Both the position numbers and the translations under genes were made by a program. A model generated the notes under the pieces. It ran no database searches. It had not been told where the DNA came from and was given only the letters and a program-made list of their open reading frames with translations. A stretch of DNA of 36,144 bases, taken from contig JACPCF010000021.1 of assembly GCA_016179965.1 (NCBI GenBank), positions 1 through 36,144 on the forward strand. The letters are read 5' to 3'. The DNA is from Candidatus Rokuibacteriota bacterium (GTDB taxonomy: Bacteria > Methylomirabilota > Methylomirabilia > Rokubacteriales > CSP1-6). Below are positions 23,881-32,047 of the stretch, piece after piece; position 1 is the first letter of the stretch; each line of letters starts with the position of its first letter.

Positions 23881-24392
23881 CGTTCCTCCCATTTCATGGC
23901 CGCCAGCTGCGCCTTGAAGGCGCTCACGCGGCTCCAGGCCTTGGCGCTGTGCGCCTCTTTGGCGAGGCTCTCGGCGATTCGGAGGTAGTGCTCGGCCACG
24001 TCGCGGTCGCCCAGGGCGGCGAACGCGACGGCCGCTCGCAGGACGCCGTCCACCGACGCCAGTTGACGAGCGCGGGAGAACCCGGCCAGGTAGGCCCGGC
24101 GCGCCGTGGCTTCGGCGGCCTCGGGAAACCCCGCGGCGGCGCCGATCCGGAGCGAGGCATCGCCGACCTCAACCATCCCCTGCCAGAGCCGACTTCCGAC
24201 GGCCGCAAGGTACGCGTCGTGCCAGGCCCGTTTCGCCGCATTGAGGTTCTTACTGGCCAGCGCTTGGTCCACCTCCCGAATGTGGGCCGCCCAGGGGGCG
24301 GTTGGCGCCACCAGGGGGTTGACGTGACTCGCCGCCGCTTCGGAAGCGGCCAGCATGGCGAGCGCAACTATGGTGGCGATCCGGGTTTTCAT
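23877..24392 (-). CDS. Secreted helical protein of unknown function
   Basis: A 171-residue protein with a signal peptide (KTRIATIVALAMLAASEAAA) and an all-helical mature part. Alternating Ala-rich helices (VDQALASKNLNAAKRAWHDAY, ATARRAYLAGFSRARQLA, AVAFAALGDRDVAEHYLRIA) are TPR- or Sel1-like in spacing, but no clear TPR consensus is met. The family is not recognised. GGAGG lies five bases before the ATG at 24392; an ATG three bases earlier is less well spaced. It forms a two-gene unit with the small membrane protein (ATGA overlap). The upstream 180 bases include an AT-rich patch (24440-24470) that may hold its promoter. Confidence 0.7.
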   Translation of the reverse strand: MKTRIATIVALAMLAASEAAASHVNPLVAPTAPWAAHIREVDQALASKNLNAAKRAWHDAYLAAVGSRLWQGMVEVGDASLRIGAAAGFPEAAEATARRAYLAGFSRARQLASVDGVLRAAVAFAALGDRDVAEHYLRIAESLAKEAHSAKAWSRVSAFKAQLAAMKWEER

Positions 24393-24575
24393 CATTCCCT
24401 CCTGGCCTAGTCCAGAGGGCAACCCCAGTGCCAATCGGTAGATGTATTAGAAAATAGACACTTATGAGATTGGTGCCTCCGTTGGAGCGGGGGTGGTGGT
24501 GGTGGAAAGCTGAGCACTAACGGGTAGTTCCGGGGGCGACTCGAGCCGCCGCCGGGCCGCTGATTGGGAGGCGGC

Positions 24576-25607
24576 CTACAGGCCGGATTTGGCGGCGAGG
24601 GTGAGGGCGGCCTGGGCGAGGGCTTCCACGCGGGGGCCCATCCCGGCGAAGCGCTCGTCCTTGGTCTGGCCCCGCTTCCATCGGATGTAGATCTGCTGGA
24701 CGACGACCGCGGTCTTGTAGATGGCGAAGATCTCGTAGAAGGCGATCTTCGAAACGTCCCGCCCGGTCTTCTCGGCGTAGCGCGCCACGATCTGCTCCCG
24801 CGTGTAGAAGCCCGGCAGCGTCGTGACCTGAACCACCGACTCCCGGCGGGGATAGGGGTCGCCGGTTTCCGCCCAGTAGCAGAGCAGCTGGCCCAGGTCC
24901 ACGAGTGGGTCGCCCGTCGTGCACATCTCCCAGTCCAGCACCGCCACGACGCCCCCGGGGTCGGTCGCGTCGAGCATGACGTTGTCGAGCTTCAGATCGC
25001 CGTGGACCAGGGTGGCGTCGGTCGGCTTCGGGATGCGCTCGGCGAGCCAGCGCGCGAGATCGGTGATGGCCTGGACCTCGCGGTCCTTGGCCCGCTCCCA
25101 GCGTTCCGCCCAGCCCTTGACCTGGCGCTGGACGAAGCCGTCCGGCTTGCCGAGCGTTCCCAGGCCGGCGGCGGCGTAATCCACCGCGTGGAGGGCGGCC
25201 ATGACGTCCACCATGGCCTCGCTGGCCTTGCGGCGGGTGGCCGGATCGTCGCCCAGCTCCTTGGGCCACTCGCGGCGGATGACGATCCCGCGCCGCCGCT
25301 CCACGGACGGATCCTCGCAAAGGAGGTAGGGGCGGGGCGCCGGCGGGAACTCGCGCCAGAGGGCGTTCAGCGCCCGGTGCCCGCGGGTCATGTCGTGGGC
25401 CGTCGGCGCCACGGGCCCGACGGGCGGCCGGCGCATGACGAACTCGCGCTCGCCGTAGCGGAGGAGGGAGGTGAGGTTCGAGTGACCCCCGGGGAACTGC
25501 TCCACGACGAGCGGCCCCGTCGCCTCGGGGAGCCGGCTGCGCAGGTAGCGGTCGAGGGCGGCTACGTCGAACTGCTCGTCGGGACGGACGGGCGCGGTAT
25601 CACGCAT
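24576..25607 (-). CDS. APH-family phosphotransferase (ACAD10/11 N-domain-like)
   Basis: A 343-residue kinase-fold protein of the aminoglycoside phosphotransferase superfamily. The catalytic loop is LVHGDLKLDNVML (residues about 198-210), with the magnesium Asp in VVAVLDWEMCTTGDPLVDLG. The N-lobe has a Gly-rich FPGGHSNLTSLLRYG and a Lys/Arg-type ERREFVMRRPP region. This subgroup is related to the N-terminal domain of mammalian ACAD10/11, which phosphorylates 4-hydroxyacyl-CoAs, and is frequent in acyl-CoA-degrading bacteria; antibiotic resistance is unlikely. The ATG at 25607 overlaps the membrane-protein gene by eight bases; a longer frame upstream runs through that gene and is rejected. Confidence 0.88.
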   Translation of the reverse strand: MRDTAPVRPDEQFDVAALDRYLRSRLPEATGPLVVEQFPGGHSNLTSLLRYGEREFVMRRPPVGPVAPTAHDMTRGHRALNALWREFPPAPRPYLLCEDPSVERRRGIVIRREWPKELGDDPATRRKASEAMVDVMAALHAVDYAAAGLGTLGKPDGFVQRQVKGWAERWERAKDREVQAITDLARWLAERIPKPTDATLVHGDLKLDNVMLDATDPGGVVAVLDWEMCTTGDPLVDLGQLLCYWAETGDPYPRRESVVQVTTLPGFYTREQIVARYAEKTGRDVSKIAFYEIFAIYKTAVVVQQIYIRWKRGQTKDERFAGMGPRVEALAQAALTLAAKSGL

Positions 25608-26748
25608 TGCCCGGCGGATTGGGGGCGAGCGCGGCGAGCGACGAGCCGAGTCGCCGCCCGCTGACGCCGCCGGCGACTGCCGCGGCGAGAACGAGGGCCA
25701 GGCCGATGGCGATCTGAGAGGCGGTGGGCAGGCCGGGCCGAAGCGCGGGAAACCGGGAGAGGCTCCAGCTTGTGATGGCCACGTAGACGAGGGCGAACGC
25801 CAGGCTTCCCAGCACCGGCCGGCGGCGGGCACCGACGAGGCAGAGCGCCATGGCGGGCGGAAGGGCCCACAGCACGGACAGCACCCGGCCGGTGTACGAG
25901 ACCACCGGCCCTCGGTTCTCTCGGGCCATCTGGTGGGCCTTGGCGACCGGCGAAGCCGGGTCCCGCGCGATGGCCTCCTGGATCGCCGGCTCGGGCTGGA
26001 GCAGGGTGAAACCCGCCTTCGCGACTCCGCCCCCGATCAGCGACAGGAGCGCGGCCAGAATCACCGTGACGGCGGCGGTCCAGCGCTTGGGCCAGAGGCG
26101 GGCGACGGGGAGGAGCGTCGCCGGCAGCAGAAGCGCTCCCAGGATCGGATAGTAGAAGAAGGCCAGGCCGCCCTGCTCGTAGGCCCAGAGGATGCTCGTG
26201 GCCAGCAGCAGGTGGAAGGTGCCGAAGAAGAGCGCGCCTCCCAGCAGGAGCGCCGCGATCCGCGGCCGCCTCCCCGCGGGGTACGCCTCGACGGCGAGGA
26301 GAAGGCATCCCACGGAGTTCACCTGGCTGCCGAGAAGGCCGAGGAGATGCGGGGGGCTCCAGAGCGTGACGTCCAGGCCGAAGAGGCGATGCCAGAGGTC
26401 GTCGATGGGCGCCGCGAGGACCGTGATGAGGATCCCCCACAAGGCCAGGTGGGTCCCGCGTGTTCCCACGAGCCCGAAGACGCGTATGCTCCCGGGTGGA
26501 GGAGAACCGCGCAACGCCGGCAGGGTCTCACGGGCGAGGGTGGCCAGGGAGAGGATAACCACGGCCGTCACGCCGGAGTAGGTCATCAGGTGGGGCGGGA
26601 TCCAGAACGAGTCGCGGCCGATCAGGAGGTGCCAGTGGATGTCCCAGGTGACCCCCCAGCCCCCCCAGAGCTTGGCGGCCAGCATTCCCCAGAGCGCGCC
26701 TCGCCGGAGCGCCTGAACGTCGGCTGTCGGCCCAGCCGTGACCAGCAT
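25600..26748 (-). CDS. Membrane protein with duplicated D-WH-G-D-W-PPH motif
   Basis: A 382-residue integral membrane protein with about nine hydrophobic segments. I do not recognise the family. The striking feature is a motif that occurs twice, about 80 residues apart: WDIHWHLLIGRDSFWIPPH (residues 35-53) and IDDLWHRLFGLDVTLWSPPH (115-134). The shared pattern is D-x2-W-H-x3-G-x-D-x(2-3)-W-x-P-P-H, with His40, His53, His120 and His134 lying next to membrane helices, which suggests a metal or heme site formed by an internal duplication. The middle has FFGTFHLLLATSILWAYEQGG. It starts with TAATG, overlapping the FKBP stop, and overlaps the phosphotransferase start, so the three genes are an operon. 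Confidence 0.78.
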   Translation of the reverse strand: MLVTAGPTADVQALRRGALWGMLAAKLWGGWGVTWDIHWHLLIGRDSFWIPPHLMTYSGVTAVVILSLATLARETLPALRGSPPPGSIRVFGLVGTRGTHLALWGILITVLAAPIDDLWHRLFGLDVTLWSPPHLLGLLGSQVNSVGCLLLAVEAYPAGRRPRIAALLLGGALFFGTFHLLLATSILWAYEQGGLAFFYYPILGALLLPATLLPVARLWPKRWTAAVTVILAALLSLIGGGVAKAGFTLLQPEPAIQEAIARDPASPVAKAHQMARENRGPVVSYTGRVLSVLWALPPAMALCLVGARRRPVLGSLAFALVYVAITSWSLSRFPALRPGLPTASQIAIGLALVLAAAVAGGVSGRRLGSSLAALAPNPPGNA

Positions 26749-27266
26749 TACTTCTTCGGTGGCTCGACGCCCAGCACCTTCACGTCGAAGAAGAGGGTCT
26801 TGCCCGCCAGGGGATGGTTCAGGTCAATCACCACGGTCTTTTCCTTGACCTCTTTGACGCGGACGATCCTTCTGCCGCCGCCCTGGCTCTGAGCCACCAG
26901 CTCGGTCCCGACGGTCAGCGCGTCCGGCGGGAGCATGTCCTTCGGGACTTCGGTGAGGGCTCGCGGATCCACCTCGCCGTACGCGTCCGCAGGCTTCACC
27001 GTCACCTTCTTCTCGTCGCCCGCCCGCATCCCGTTCAGAGCCTTCTCCAAGCCGGGGATGATCTGCTGCTGCCCCTGCGTGTACATGAGGGGCTCCTGGC
27101 CCCTGTTCGAGTCCAGCACCTTGCCGCCATCGTCTTTCAGCGTGTATTCGAGCTGGACCTTCGAGCCATTCTCGATGGCGGGACTCCTGCCCTGCTCCTG
27201 TGGTTGAGCCTCCGCGACGCCGAGCGCCAGCCCGAGCGTGAGAGCGATCACCCCCGCGGTTTTCAT
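26748..27266 (-). CDS. Periplasmic FKBP-type peptidyl-prolyl isomerase (SlyD-like)
   Basis: A 172-residue peptidyl-prolyl cis-trans isomerase/chaperone. A signal peptide (KTAGVIALTLGLALGVAEA) is followed by the FKBP half (KVQLEYTLKDDGGKVLDS, QQQIIPGLEKALNGM, AYGEVDP), the inserted-flap domain (TEVPKDMLPPDALTVGTEL) and the SlyD hallmark DLNHPLAGKTLFFDV. The His-rich metal-binding tail of E. coli SlyD is missing. Export is unusual for SlyD types, so it may fold periplasmic or membrane partners such as the next gene product. GGAGG precedes the ATG at 27266 by five bases; the frame extends upstream without family similarity. Confidence 0.92.
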   Translation of the reverse strand: MKTAGVIALTLGLALGVAEAQPQEQGRSPAIENGSKVQLEYTLKDDGGKVLDSNRGQEPLMYTQGQQQIIPGLEKALNGMRAGDEKKVTVKPADAYGEVDPRALTEVPKDMLPPDALTVGTELVAQSQGGGRRIVRVKEVKEKTVVIDLNHPLAGKTLFFDVKVLGVEPPKK

Positions 27267-27426
27267 CGCGCCTCCCATTTGCCGGGCGAAATGGCCCCGG
27301 CACATGCGTTGGAGTCTACACCGGCGCGGCGAGGTGGCGCAATCTGCCCGTATCAGAATCGAGCCGTTGGATGTTCCGGGGGCAAGAGAGTGACGAGGCG
27401 ATCGGAACAAATAGCCCGGCGGGCTC

Positions 27427-27690
27427 TTACGGGGTCAGGTCCAGCGCCTCGACGATCCGTGAGAAGGGGATCTGCGCGGTGTTGTTCAGCTCCTTGACGA
27501 GCTCCGGGGTCGTGGCCTCGAAGAGGCACATGCAGCGTGACTCCCCCGGGACGAAGGTGCTGCGGATGTAGCGGACGTTCTTCCCCTCCGCCGTGAGCCG
27601 CTGGCCGGTCTCGATCGCCCGCTTCTGAGCCGCGGCGAGCTGATCCATCGTGATGCCCTTCAGATCGCGCTCCACCATGTAAACCGCCAT
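27427..27690 (-). CDS. DUF4242 small protein (nickel-binding SCO4226-like)
   Basis: An 87-residue cytoplasmic protein of the DUF4242 family (ferredoxin-like fold): AVYMVERDLKGITMDQLAAA, VRYIRSTFVPGESRCMCLFEA, and a C-terminal ALDL. The Streptomyces member SCO4226 binds nickel, but a general function is not known. The CMCLFEA segment with two Cys is conserved in the family. GGAGG is eight bases before the ATG. It appears to be a single-gene unit with its own promoter at 27715-27743. Confidence 0.85.
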   Translation of the reverse strand: MAVYMVERDLKGITMDQLAAAQKRAIETGQRLTAEGKNVRYIRSTFVPGESRCMCLFEATTPELVKELNNTAQIPFSRIVEALDLTP

Positions 27691-27714
27691 AGCCGTCCCT
27701 CCTTGTGTCTTCCG

Positions 27715-27743
27715 ATACTGCTCCCCGCCTCAGGTGATGTCAA
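27715..27743 (-). promoter_or_regulatory. Candidate promoter for DUF4242 gene
   Basis: On the minus strand a perfect TTGACA (27743-27738), a 17-base spacer and CAGTAT (27720-27715). It overlaps the stop of the cyclase gene. A leader of about 18 bases with a good ribosome binding site would follow. Confidence 0.5.
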
Positions 27744-30700
27744 GGCGCACCGCCCACCTTCGCCAGCATCGCCTCCGCCCGGTCCAGCCAGAACGCCATT
27801 TCCATAGAGCCGAACAGCCGGATCGCGGTTGACAGCGCGGCCCGCGCCGCCTCCGCCCTTCCCAGCCGCGCGTGGAGCCCGCCGAGACCGAGGTGGCAGT
27901 GAGCCAGGAGGGGGCGCATGCCCAGCTCTTCGGCCAGCGCCCGGGCCTGGCGATAGGCGTCTTCGGCCTCCTCGATCTGGGGGGAATCGTGATGCGAGGC
28001 GATCTCGCCGAGGAGCCGGAGCACGTACGCCTGGTGTCCCCGTTCCTTGTGTTTCCGGCAGAGATCCAGGGCCTGTGCCGCGAGCCGGGCCGCGTCATCC
28101 GGTCGTTCGGCCAGCAGAAAAGCTTCGCTCAGATGGGCCATGCGAAGCGCGTGGCCCACCCGTCTCAGCAGCATCGTCTCCTCGACGGCCCGCTCGAGAA
28201 GCGGAATGGCTTCGCCCAGGCGCCCGGAGAGCGCGTAGGCGTAGCCCAAGGGGGACGCAATGGCCGGGGACCACAGCACGAGGTCTCCGATCCGGCAGAG
28301 CGGCAGGCTCCGTTCGAGCGCCGGGATGGCCTTGTGGAAATCCCCCTTTCGAAGGTGGAGAAGACCCATCCCGAGATATGCGACGAGACGCTCGAATGGT
28401 TGATCGACGGCCTCGGCGACCCGAACGGTCTCCTCGCCGATCGTCGTCCCTTCGGCGAACTCTCCGAGCTCGGCGAGCCACCACGCCAGCCACGTGCTGG
28501 AGAGCACCAGACGGGCGGACTGGTCGAAGCCCTCGCGCCGCGGATCACTCCGCAGGGACTGGACGAACGTCCGGATGGAGGCGACCGCGCGCCGATACTC
28601 CCCCAGGCTCGCGTAGACCTGTCCCAGGTGGAAATTCGTGACGAGCTCGAGGTTGACGTCGTTGAGGTCGTTGGCGATGGCCAGCGCGCGCTGGCCCGAT
28701 TCGAGAGCCCGGTCGTGTTCGGCCGTGGCGAGGTAGTAGTTGATGAGGTGGGAGTAGACCTGCCCGAGCCGCGGCTGATCGTCGATCGTCCTGGCGAGGG
28801 TCTCGGCTTCGCGCAGGTGGCCGAGGATCCGCCCGAACTCTCCCAGCCGGAAGAGCGATGCGCGAAGGCTGAACCTGAGATCGATGGCCTGCTGGAGCCT
28901 GTCGCGACTGTCGGGAAGATGCGTGAGGGTGTCCAGCGCCTGCTCGAACCACGCCACCGCCTCCCGGTCGGCCGAGCGCGCCACGGCCTTGGCGCCGGCC
29001 TGGCGAAGGTAGGTGAGGGCCTTGTCCCAGACCTCGCCCCGGTGGGCGTGGTACGAGAGCTGCTCGACTCGCTCCGCCAGGGCGTCGGCATAGAGCGCTT
29101 CGATGACCTCCACGATCCGCGCGTGCAGGCCCCTCCGTCGCTCCTGGAGCAGGCTCCCGTAGGCAACGTCATGCGTGAGCGCGTGCTTGAAGGTGTATTC
29201 GACCTCGGGGAAGAGGCGGGCTTCGTAGAGAAACTCCGCGGCCTGGAGGTGCGCGAGGCCCGGCCGGAGCGCGTCCTCGGGCAGCCCTGCGACGGCCTGG
29301 AGGATGGCGATCGGCACATCCTTGCCGATGACCGCCGCGGTCTGGAGGAGGCCCTTTTCCTCGGGCGGAAGCCGGTCGATCCGGGCGGCCAGGACCGCCT
29401 GGACGGTGGCCGGCACCTGGATGCCGGAAGGCGCCATGGCCATGCGATAGGCACCGCGCTCGCCGACCAGCACCCGGGTCTCGACCAGAGTGCGGACACT
29501 CTCCTCGAGGAAGAAGGGATTCCCCTCGGTCCGCTCGATCAAGAGTCGTTTGAGAGGCTGGACATCCGCGCCGTTTCCGACCAGCGCGTGAAGCAGCGCC
29601 TCGCAGCTCTCGGGCGGCAATGGGTCGATCCTGAGCTGCGTGTAGTAGCCCTTGGTTCCCCAGCGGTGCTGGTACTCGGGGCGGTAGTTGACGAGGAGGA
29701 GCACCCGGGCGGCGGGGAGGCTCTCGGTCAGGCTGTCGAGCAGAGCCTGGGTCTCGGAGTCGATCCAGTGGAGATCCTCGACGACCAAGAGCACCGGCTG
29801 ACCCTGGCTCTCCCGGAGCAGCAGGCGCTTGAGCGCGTCGAGCGTGTGCTGGCGCCGCTGCGCGGGGGTGATTGCCCGGAACGGGTGTTCCTGCGGGAGG
29901 GCCTCCAGCAGGGCCAGCACCGCCAGGACCACATCCTCGAGCGACCGGTCCAGCGTCATCACCTTGCCGGTCACCTTTTCCTGGATGGTGCGGGAGTCAT
30001 CGCGGTCCTCGATCTTGAAATAGCCTTTGAGCAGGTCGAGCACCGGGGAATAGGCCGTCGCCTTTCCGTAAGAGACGGCTGCGCCTTGGAGGAGGAGCCA
30101 GCCGTCGGTCCGGTAGGAATGGGCGAACTCCCAGAAGAGGCGCGACTTGCCGACGCCGGGTTCCCCCACGAGCGCAACCACCTGGCCGTGGCCCTTCTCC
30201 GTCTGCTCGAGCGCCCGCTGCAGCTGTTCGAGCTCACCATCGCGGCCGACGAACGGGCTGAGTCCCCGAGCGGCGCCGACCTGCAGCCGGGAGCGGGCGG
30301 ACCCGGCGCCCGCGACCTCGTAGACGTCAATCGGAGCCTCGAGCCCTTTGACCGCCACCGGGCCGAGCGGCTTCACATGGATGTACCCTTCGGCCAGCCG
30401 GAGGGTGACAGCCGTGACCAGGACGGAGCCGGGCCTCGCCATCTGCTCCATCCTGGCCGCCAGGTGGGTCGTCTGGCCCACCGCCGTATAGTCCATGCGG
30501 AGATCGCTGCCGATGGAGCGCACGACCACTTCGCCGGAGTTCAGCCCGACCCGGATCTGCACGGGGACGCCGTGCGCGCGCTGGATCTCGTCGCCGTACC
30601 GGTTCACGCTCTCCTGCATCCGGAGCGCCGCGTAGCAGGCCCGGACCGCGTGGTCTTCGTGGGCCACGGGCGCGCCGAAGAGCGCCATGATGCCGTCGCC

Positions 30701-31105
30701 CATCACCTGGTTGACCGTCCCCTCGTAGCGATGGACGGCCTCCATCATGCGCTCCAGCACGGGATCCAGGAGCTTTCGCGCCTCCTCGGCATCACGGTCG
30801 GCTAGGAGCTCCATGGACCCCTTCAGGTCGGCAAAGAGGACGGTGACCTGCTTGCGCTCCCCTTCGAGCGCGCTCTTGGAGGACAGGATCTTCTCGGCGA
30901 GATGCGGAGGCGTGTAAGCCTGGGGGAAGGCAAATCGGGCCCCCGGAGCCGTGGACGTCAGGGGCTGGCCGCAGCGCTTGCAGAATTTGTGGATGGGGGC
31001 GTTGGCGGTGCCGCAGGAAGGGCACGCGATCTCGAGCCGGGCGCCGCACTCAGGGCAGAACGTCGCGTCGGGCGGCGACTCGCTCTGGCATCGCGGGCAC
31101 TGCAT
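27740..31105 (-). CDS. Zinc-ribbon / class III adenylate cyclase / AAA ATPase / TPR protein
   Basis: A 1121-residue soluble multidomain protein. Residues 3-45 form two zinc ribbons (CPRC, FCPEC, ACPSC, FCKRC). A class III nucleotide cyclase domain follows (TVLFADLKGSMELL, then NQVMGDGIMALFGAP, with the metal Asp and GDG turn; about residues 83-260). An AAA_16/STAND ATPase module comes next (PFVGRDGELEQL, Walker A GEPGVGKS, Walker B VLLVVEDLHWID), and then about 500 residues of TPR-like repeats (RALAIANDLNDVNLELV, ARLAAQALDLCRKHKERG). Such proteins act as ATP-dependent sensors or scaffolds. The cyclase may be active, but its substrate-specifying residues were not checked. The gene starts seven bases after the nitrile hydratase alpha stop, so it is in that operon. 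Confidence 0.92.
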   Translation of the reverse strand: MQCPRCQSESPPDATFCPECGARLEIACPSCGTANAPIHKFCKRCGQPLTSTAPGARFAFPQAYTPPHLAEKILSSKSALEGERKQVTVLFADLKGSMELLADRDAEEARKLLDPVLERMMEAVHRYEGTVNQVMGDGIMALFGAPVAHEDHAVRACYAALRMQESVNRYGDEIQRAHGVPVQIRVGLNSGEVVVRSIGSDLRMDYTAVGQTTHLAARMEQMARPGSVLVTAVTLRLAEGYIHVKPLGPVAVKGLEAPIDVYEVAGAGSARSRLQVGAARGLSPFVGRDGELEQLQRALEQTEKGHGQVVALVGEPGVGKSRLFWEFAHSYRTDGWLLLQGAAVSYGKATAYSPVLDLLKGYFKIEDRDDSRTIQEKVTGKVMTLDRSLEDVVLAVLALLEALPQEHPFRAITPAQRRQHTLDALKRLLLRESQGQPVLLVVEDLHWIDSETQALLDSLTESLPAARVLLLVNYRPEYQHRWGTKGYYTQLRIDPLPPESCEALLHALVGNGADVQPLKRLLIERTEGNPFFLEESVRTLVETRVLVGERGAYRMAMAPSGIQVPATVQAVLAARIDRLPPEEKGLLQTAAVIGKDVPIAILQAVAGLPEDALRPGLAHLQAAEFLYEARLFPEVEYTFKHALTHDVAYGSLLQERRRGLHARIVEVIEALYADALAERVEQLSYHAHRGEVWDKALTYLRQAGAKAVARSADREAVAWFEQALDTLTHLPDSRDRLQQAIDLRFSLRASLFRLGEFGRILGHLREAETLARTIDDQPRLGQVYSHLINYYLATAEHDRALESGQRALAIANDLNDVNLELVTNFHLGQVYASLGEYRRAVASIRTFVQSLRSDPRREGFDQSARLVLSSTWLAWWLAELGEFAEGTTIGEETVRVAEAVDQPFERLVAYLGMGLLHLRKGDFHKAIPALERSLPLCRIGDLVLWSPAIASPLGYAYALSGRLGEAIPLLERAVEETMLLRRVGHALRMAHLSEAFLLAERPDDAARLAAQALDLCRKHKERGHQAYVLRLLGEIASHHDSPQIEEAEDAYRQARALAEELGMRPLLAHCHLGLGGLHARLGRAEAARAALSTAIRLFGSMEMAFWLDRAEAMLAKVGGAP

Positions 31106-31112
31106 GAGCGCC

Positions 31113-31745
31113 CTAGCGCAGCGCCGGGGTGCGCGCCTGGGCCACGCCGATCATGCTGTCCCGCGTGACCAGTTCCGCCAGTTCCGCTTCGCTCGTACCC
31201 TCCGTACCCGCCGGCCGGGCGGGGATCACGAGGTAGCGCATATCGGCGGTGCTGTCGAGGACCCGCACCTCCACGTCCGGCGGGGGCTCCGTCCCGAACT
31301 CCTTCAGCACCCCGCGCGGGTCCACCACCACGCGCGAGCGGTAGTTCAGGCTCTTGTACCAGTCGGGCGGATAGCCGAGGAGGCCGCGCGGGTAGCAGGA
31401 GCAGAGGGTGCACACGACGACGTGGTGCACCTTCTGGGTGTTCTCGACGGCCACGAGCGCCGCCTCCTGCGTGAACTCGATCCCGAGCTCGGCGATCGCC
31501 GCCTTGGCGTCCGCGAGCAGGCGCGCCTTGAACGCGGGGTCCACCCAGGCCCGGGCGATGACCTTGGCCCCCAGGGTAGGGGAGCGCGAGTCCATCTCCT
31601 CCACCCTTCGCCGCACCTGGTCGGCCGTGATGAGGCCTTTCTCGATCAGGAGCGTCTGGACGGCGTCCACCCGACGCTCGAACTCGGTCATCGGGTGATC
31701 ACGGGCGACGGGGGCGTGGGGATTATCGGGGTGATCGTCGTGCAT
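31113..31745 (-). CDS. nthA: Nitrile hydratase alpha subunit (cobalt-type signature)
   Basis: A 210-residue alpha subunit, hydrating nitriles to amides (or, in relatives, thiocyanate to COS and ammonia). The metal-binding motif is VCTLCSCYPR with Cys112, Cys115 and Cys117; Thr at the second position of CTLCSC is the cobalt-type signature, whereas iron enzymes have Ser. Conserved VVVDPRGVLKEFG and VRVLDSTADMRYLVIP complete the family. GGAGGGA precedes the ATG by about four bases. It is the third gene after two split beta-subunit genes. No p14K/NhlE-type cobalt activator is visible nearby, unless the N-terminal beta-like protein serves this role. Confidence 0.95.
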   Translation of the reverse strand: MHDDHPDNPHAPVARDHPMTEFERRVDAVQTLLIEKGLITADQVRRRVEEMDSRSPTLGAKVIARAWVDPAFKARLLADAKAAIAELGIEFTQEAALVAVENTQKVHHVVVCTLCSCYPRGLLGYPPDWYKSLNYRSRVVVDPRGVLKEFGTEPPPDVEVRVLDSTADMRYLVIPARPAGTEGTSEAELAELVTRDSMIGVAQARTPALR

Positions 31746-31762
31746 GGCTCCCTCCTGCCGTG

Positions 31763-32047
31763 TCAGGCCGGTTCCAGCCAGTGCTCGTAGATGTCGATCA
31801 ACAGTTGGTCCCGAGGCGGCCCCGGGTATTTCCCCCAGACGTGCGGCTGGGCGAAGCGGACCCGATAGAGCGGCTGCTTGGGGAGGCCGTCGCCGCCGTG
31901 GGCGAGCGACTCAGGGTTGCGGTAGGTGCCGTGGAGGCGCTCGACTGTGCCGATCTTGCCCTGGATATACGTGGGTGTCCGGAAGTGCCGCGGGGGAGAC
32001 CCGAGCCGGACCTTGACCCGGTCCCCGGCCTTGAACCTGGCGCTCAT
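31763..32047 (-). CDS. Nitrile hydratase beta subunit, C-terminal (SH3-like) half as separate gene
   Basis: A 94-residue protein equal to the SH3-like C-terminal domain of the nitrile hydratase beta subunit: FKAGDRVKVRLGSPPRHFRT (residues 5-24), then GKIGTVERLHGTYRNPE and LYRVRFAQPHVWG. It ends with IDIYEHWLEPA, as in fused beta chains. It starts with ATGA, overlapping the stop of the upstream N-terminal half by four bases. The split recalls thiocyanate hydrolase (three subunits) and toyocamycin nitrile hydratase, where beta is also in two pieces. Confidence 0.93.
   Translation of the reverse strand: MSARFKAGDRVKVRLGSPPRHFRTPTYIQGKIGTVERLHGTYRNPESLAHGGDGLPKQPLYRVRFAQPHVWGKYPGPPRDQLLIDIYEHWLEPA

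Noticed and set aside
24555-24576. GGCCGC/GCGGCC hairpin at the end of the phosphotransferase gene as terminator
   Set aside because: The stem is only six pairs with a ten-base loop and no T run follows.
24576-25607. Aminoglycoside resistance gene
   Set aside because: The sequence belongs to the ACAD10/11-like acyl-CoA-associated subgroup of the APH superfamily; nothing supports antibiotic modification.
27872-30805. Plus-strand open frame of 977 codons
   Set aside because: It is entirely antisense to the cyclase/AAA/TPR gene, has the low-complexity composition of a GC-rich shadow frame, and shows no domain.
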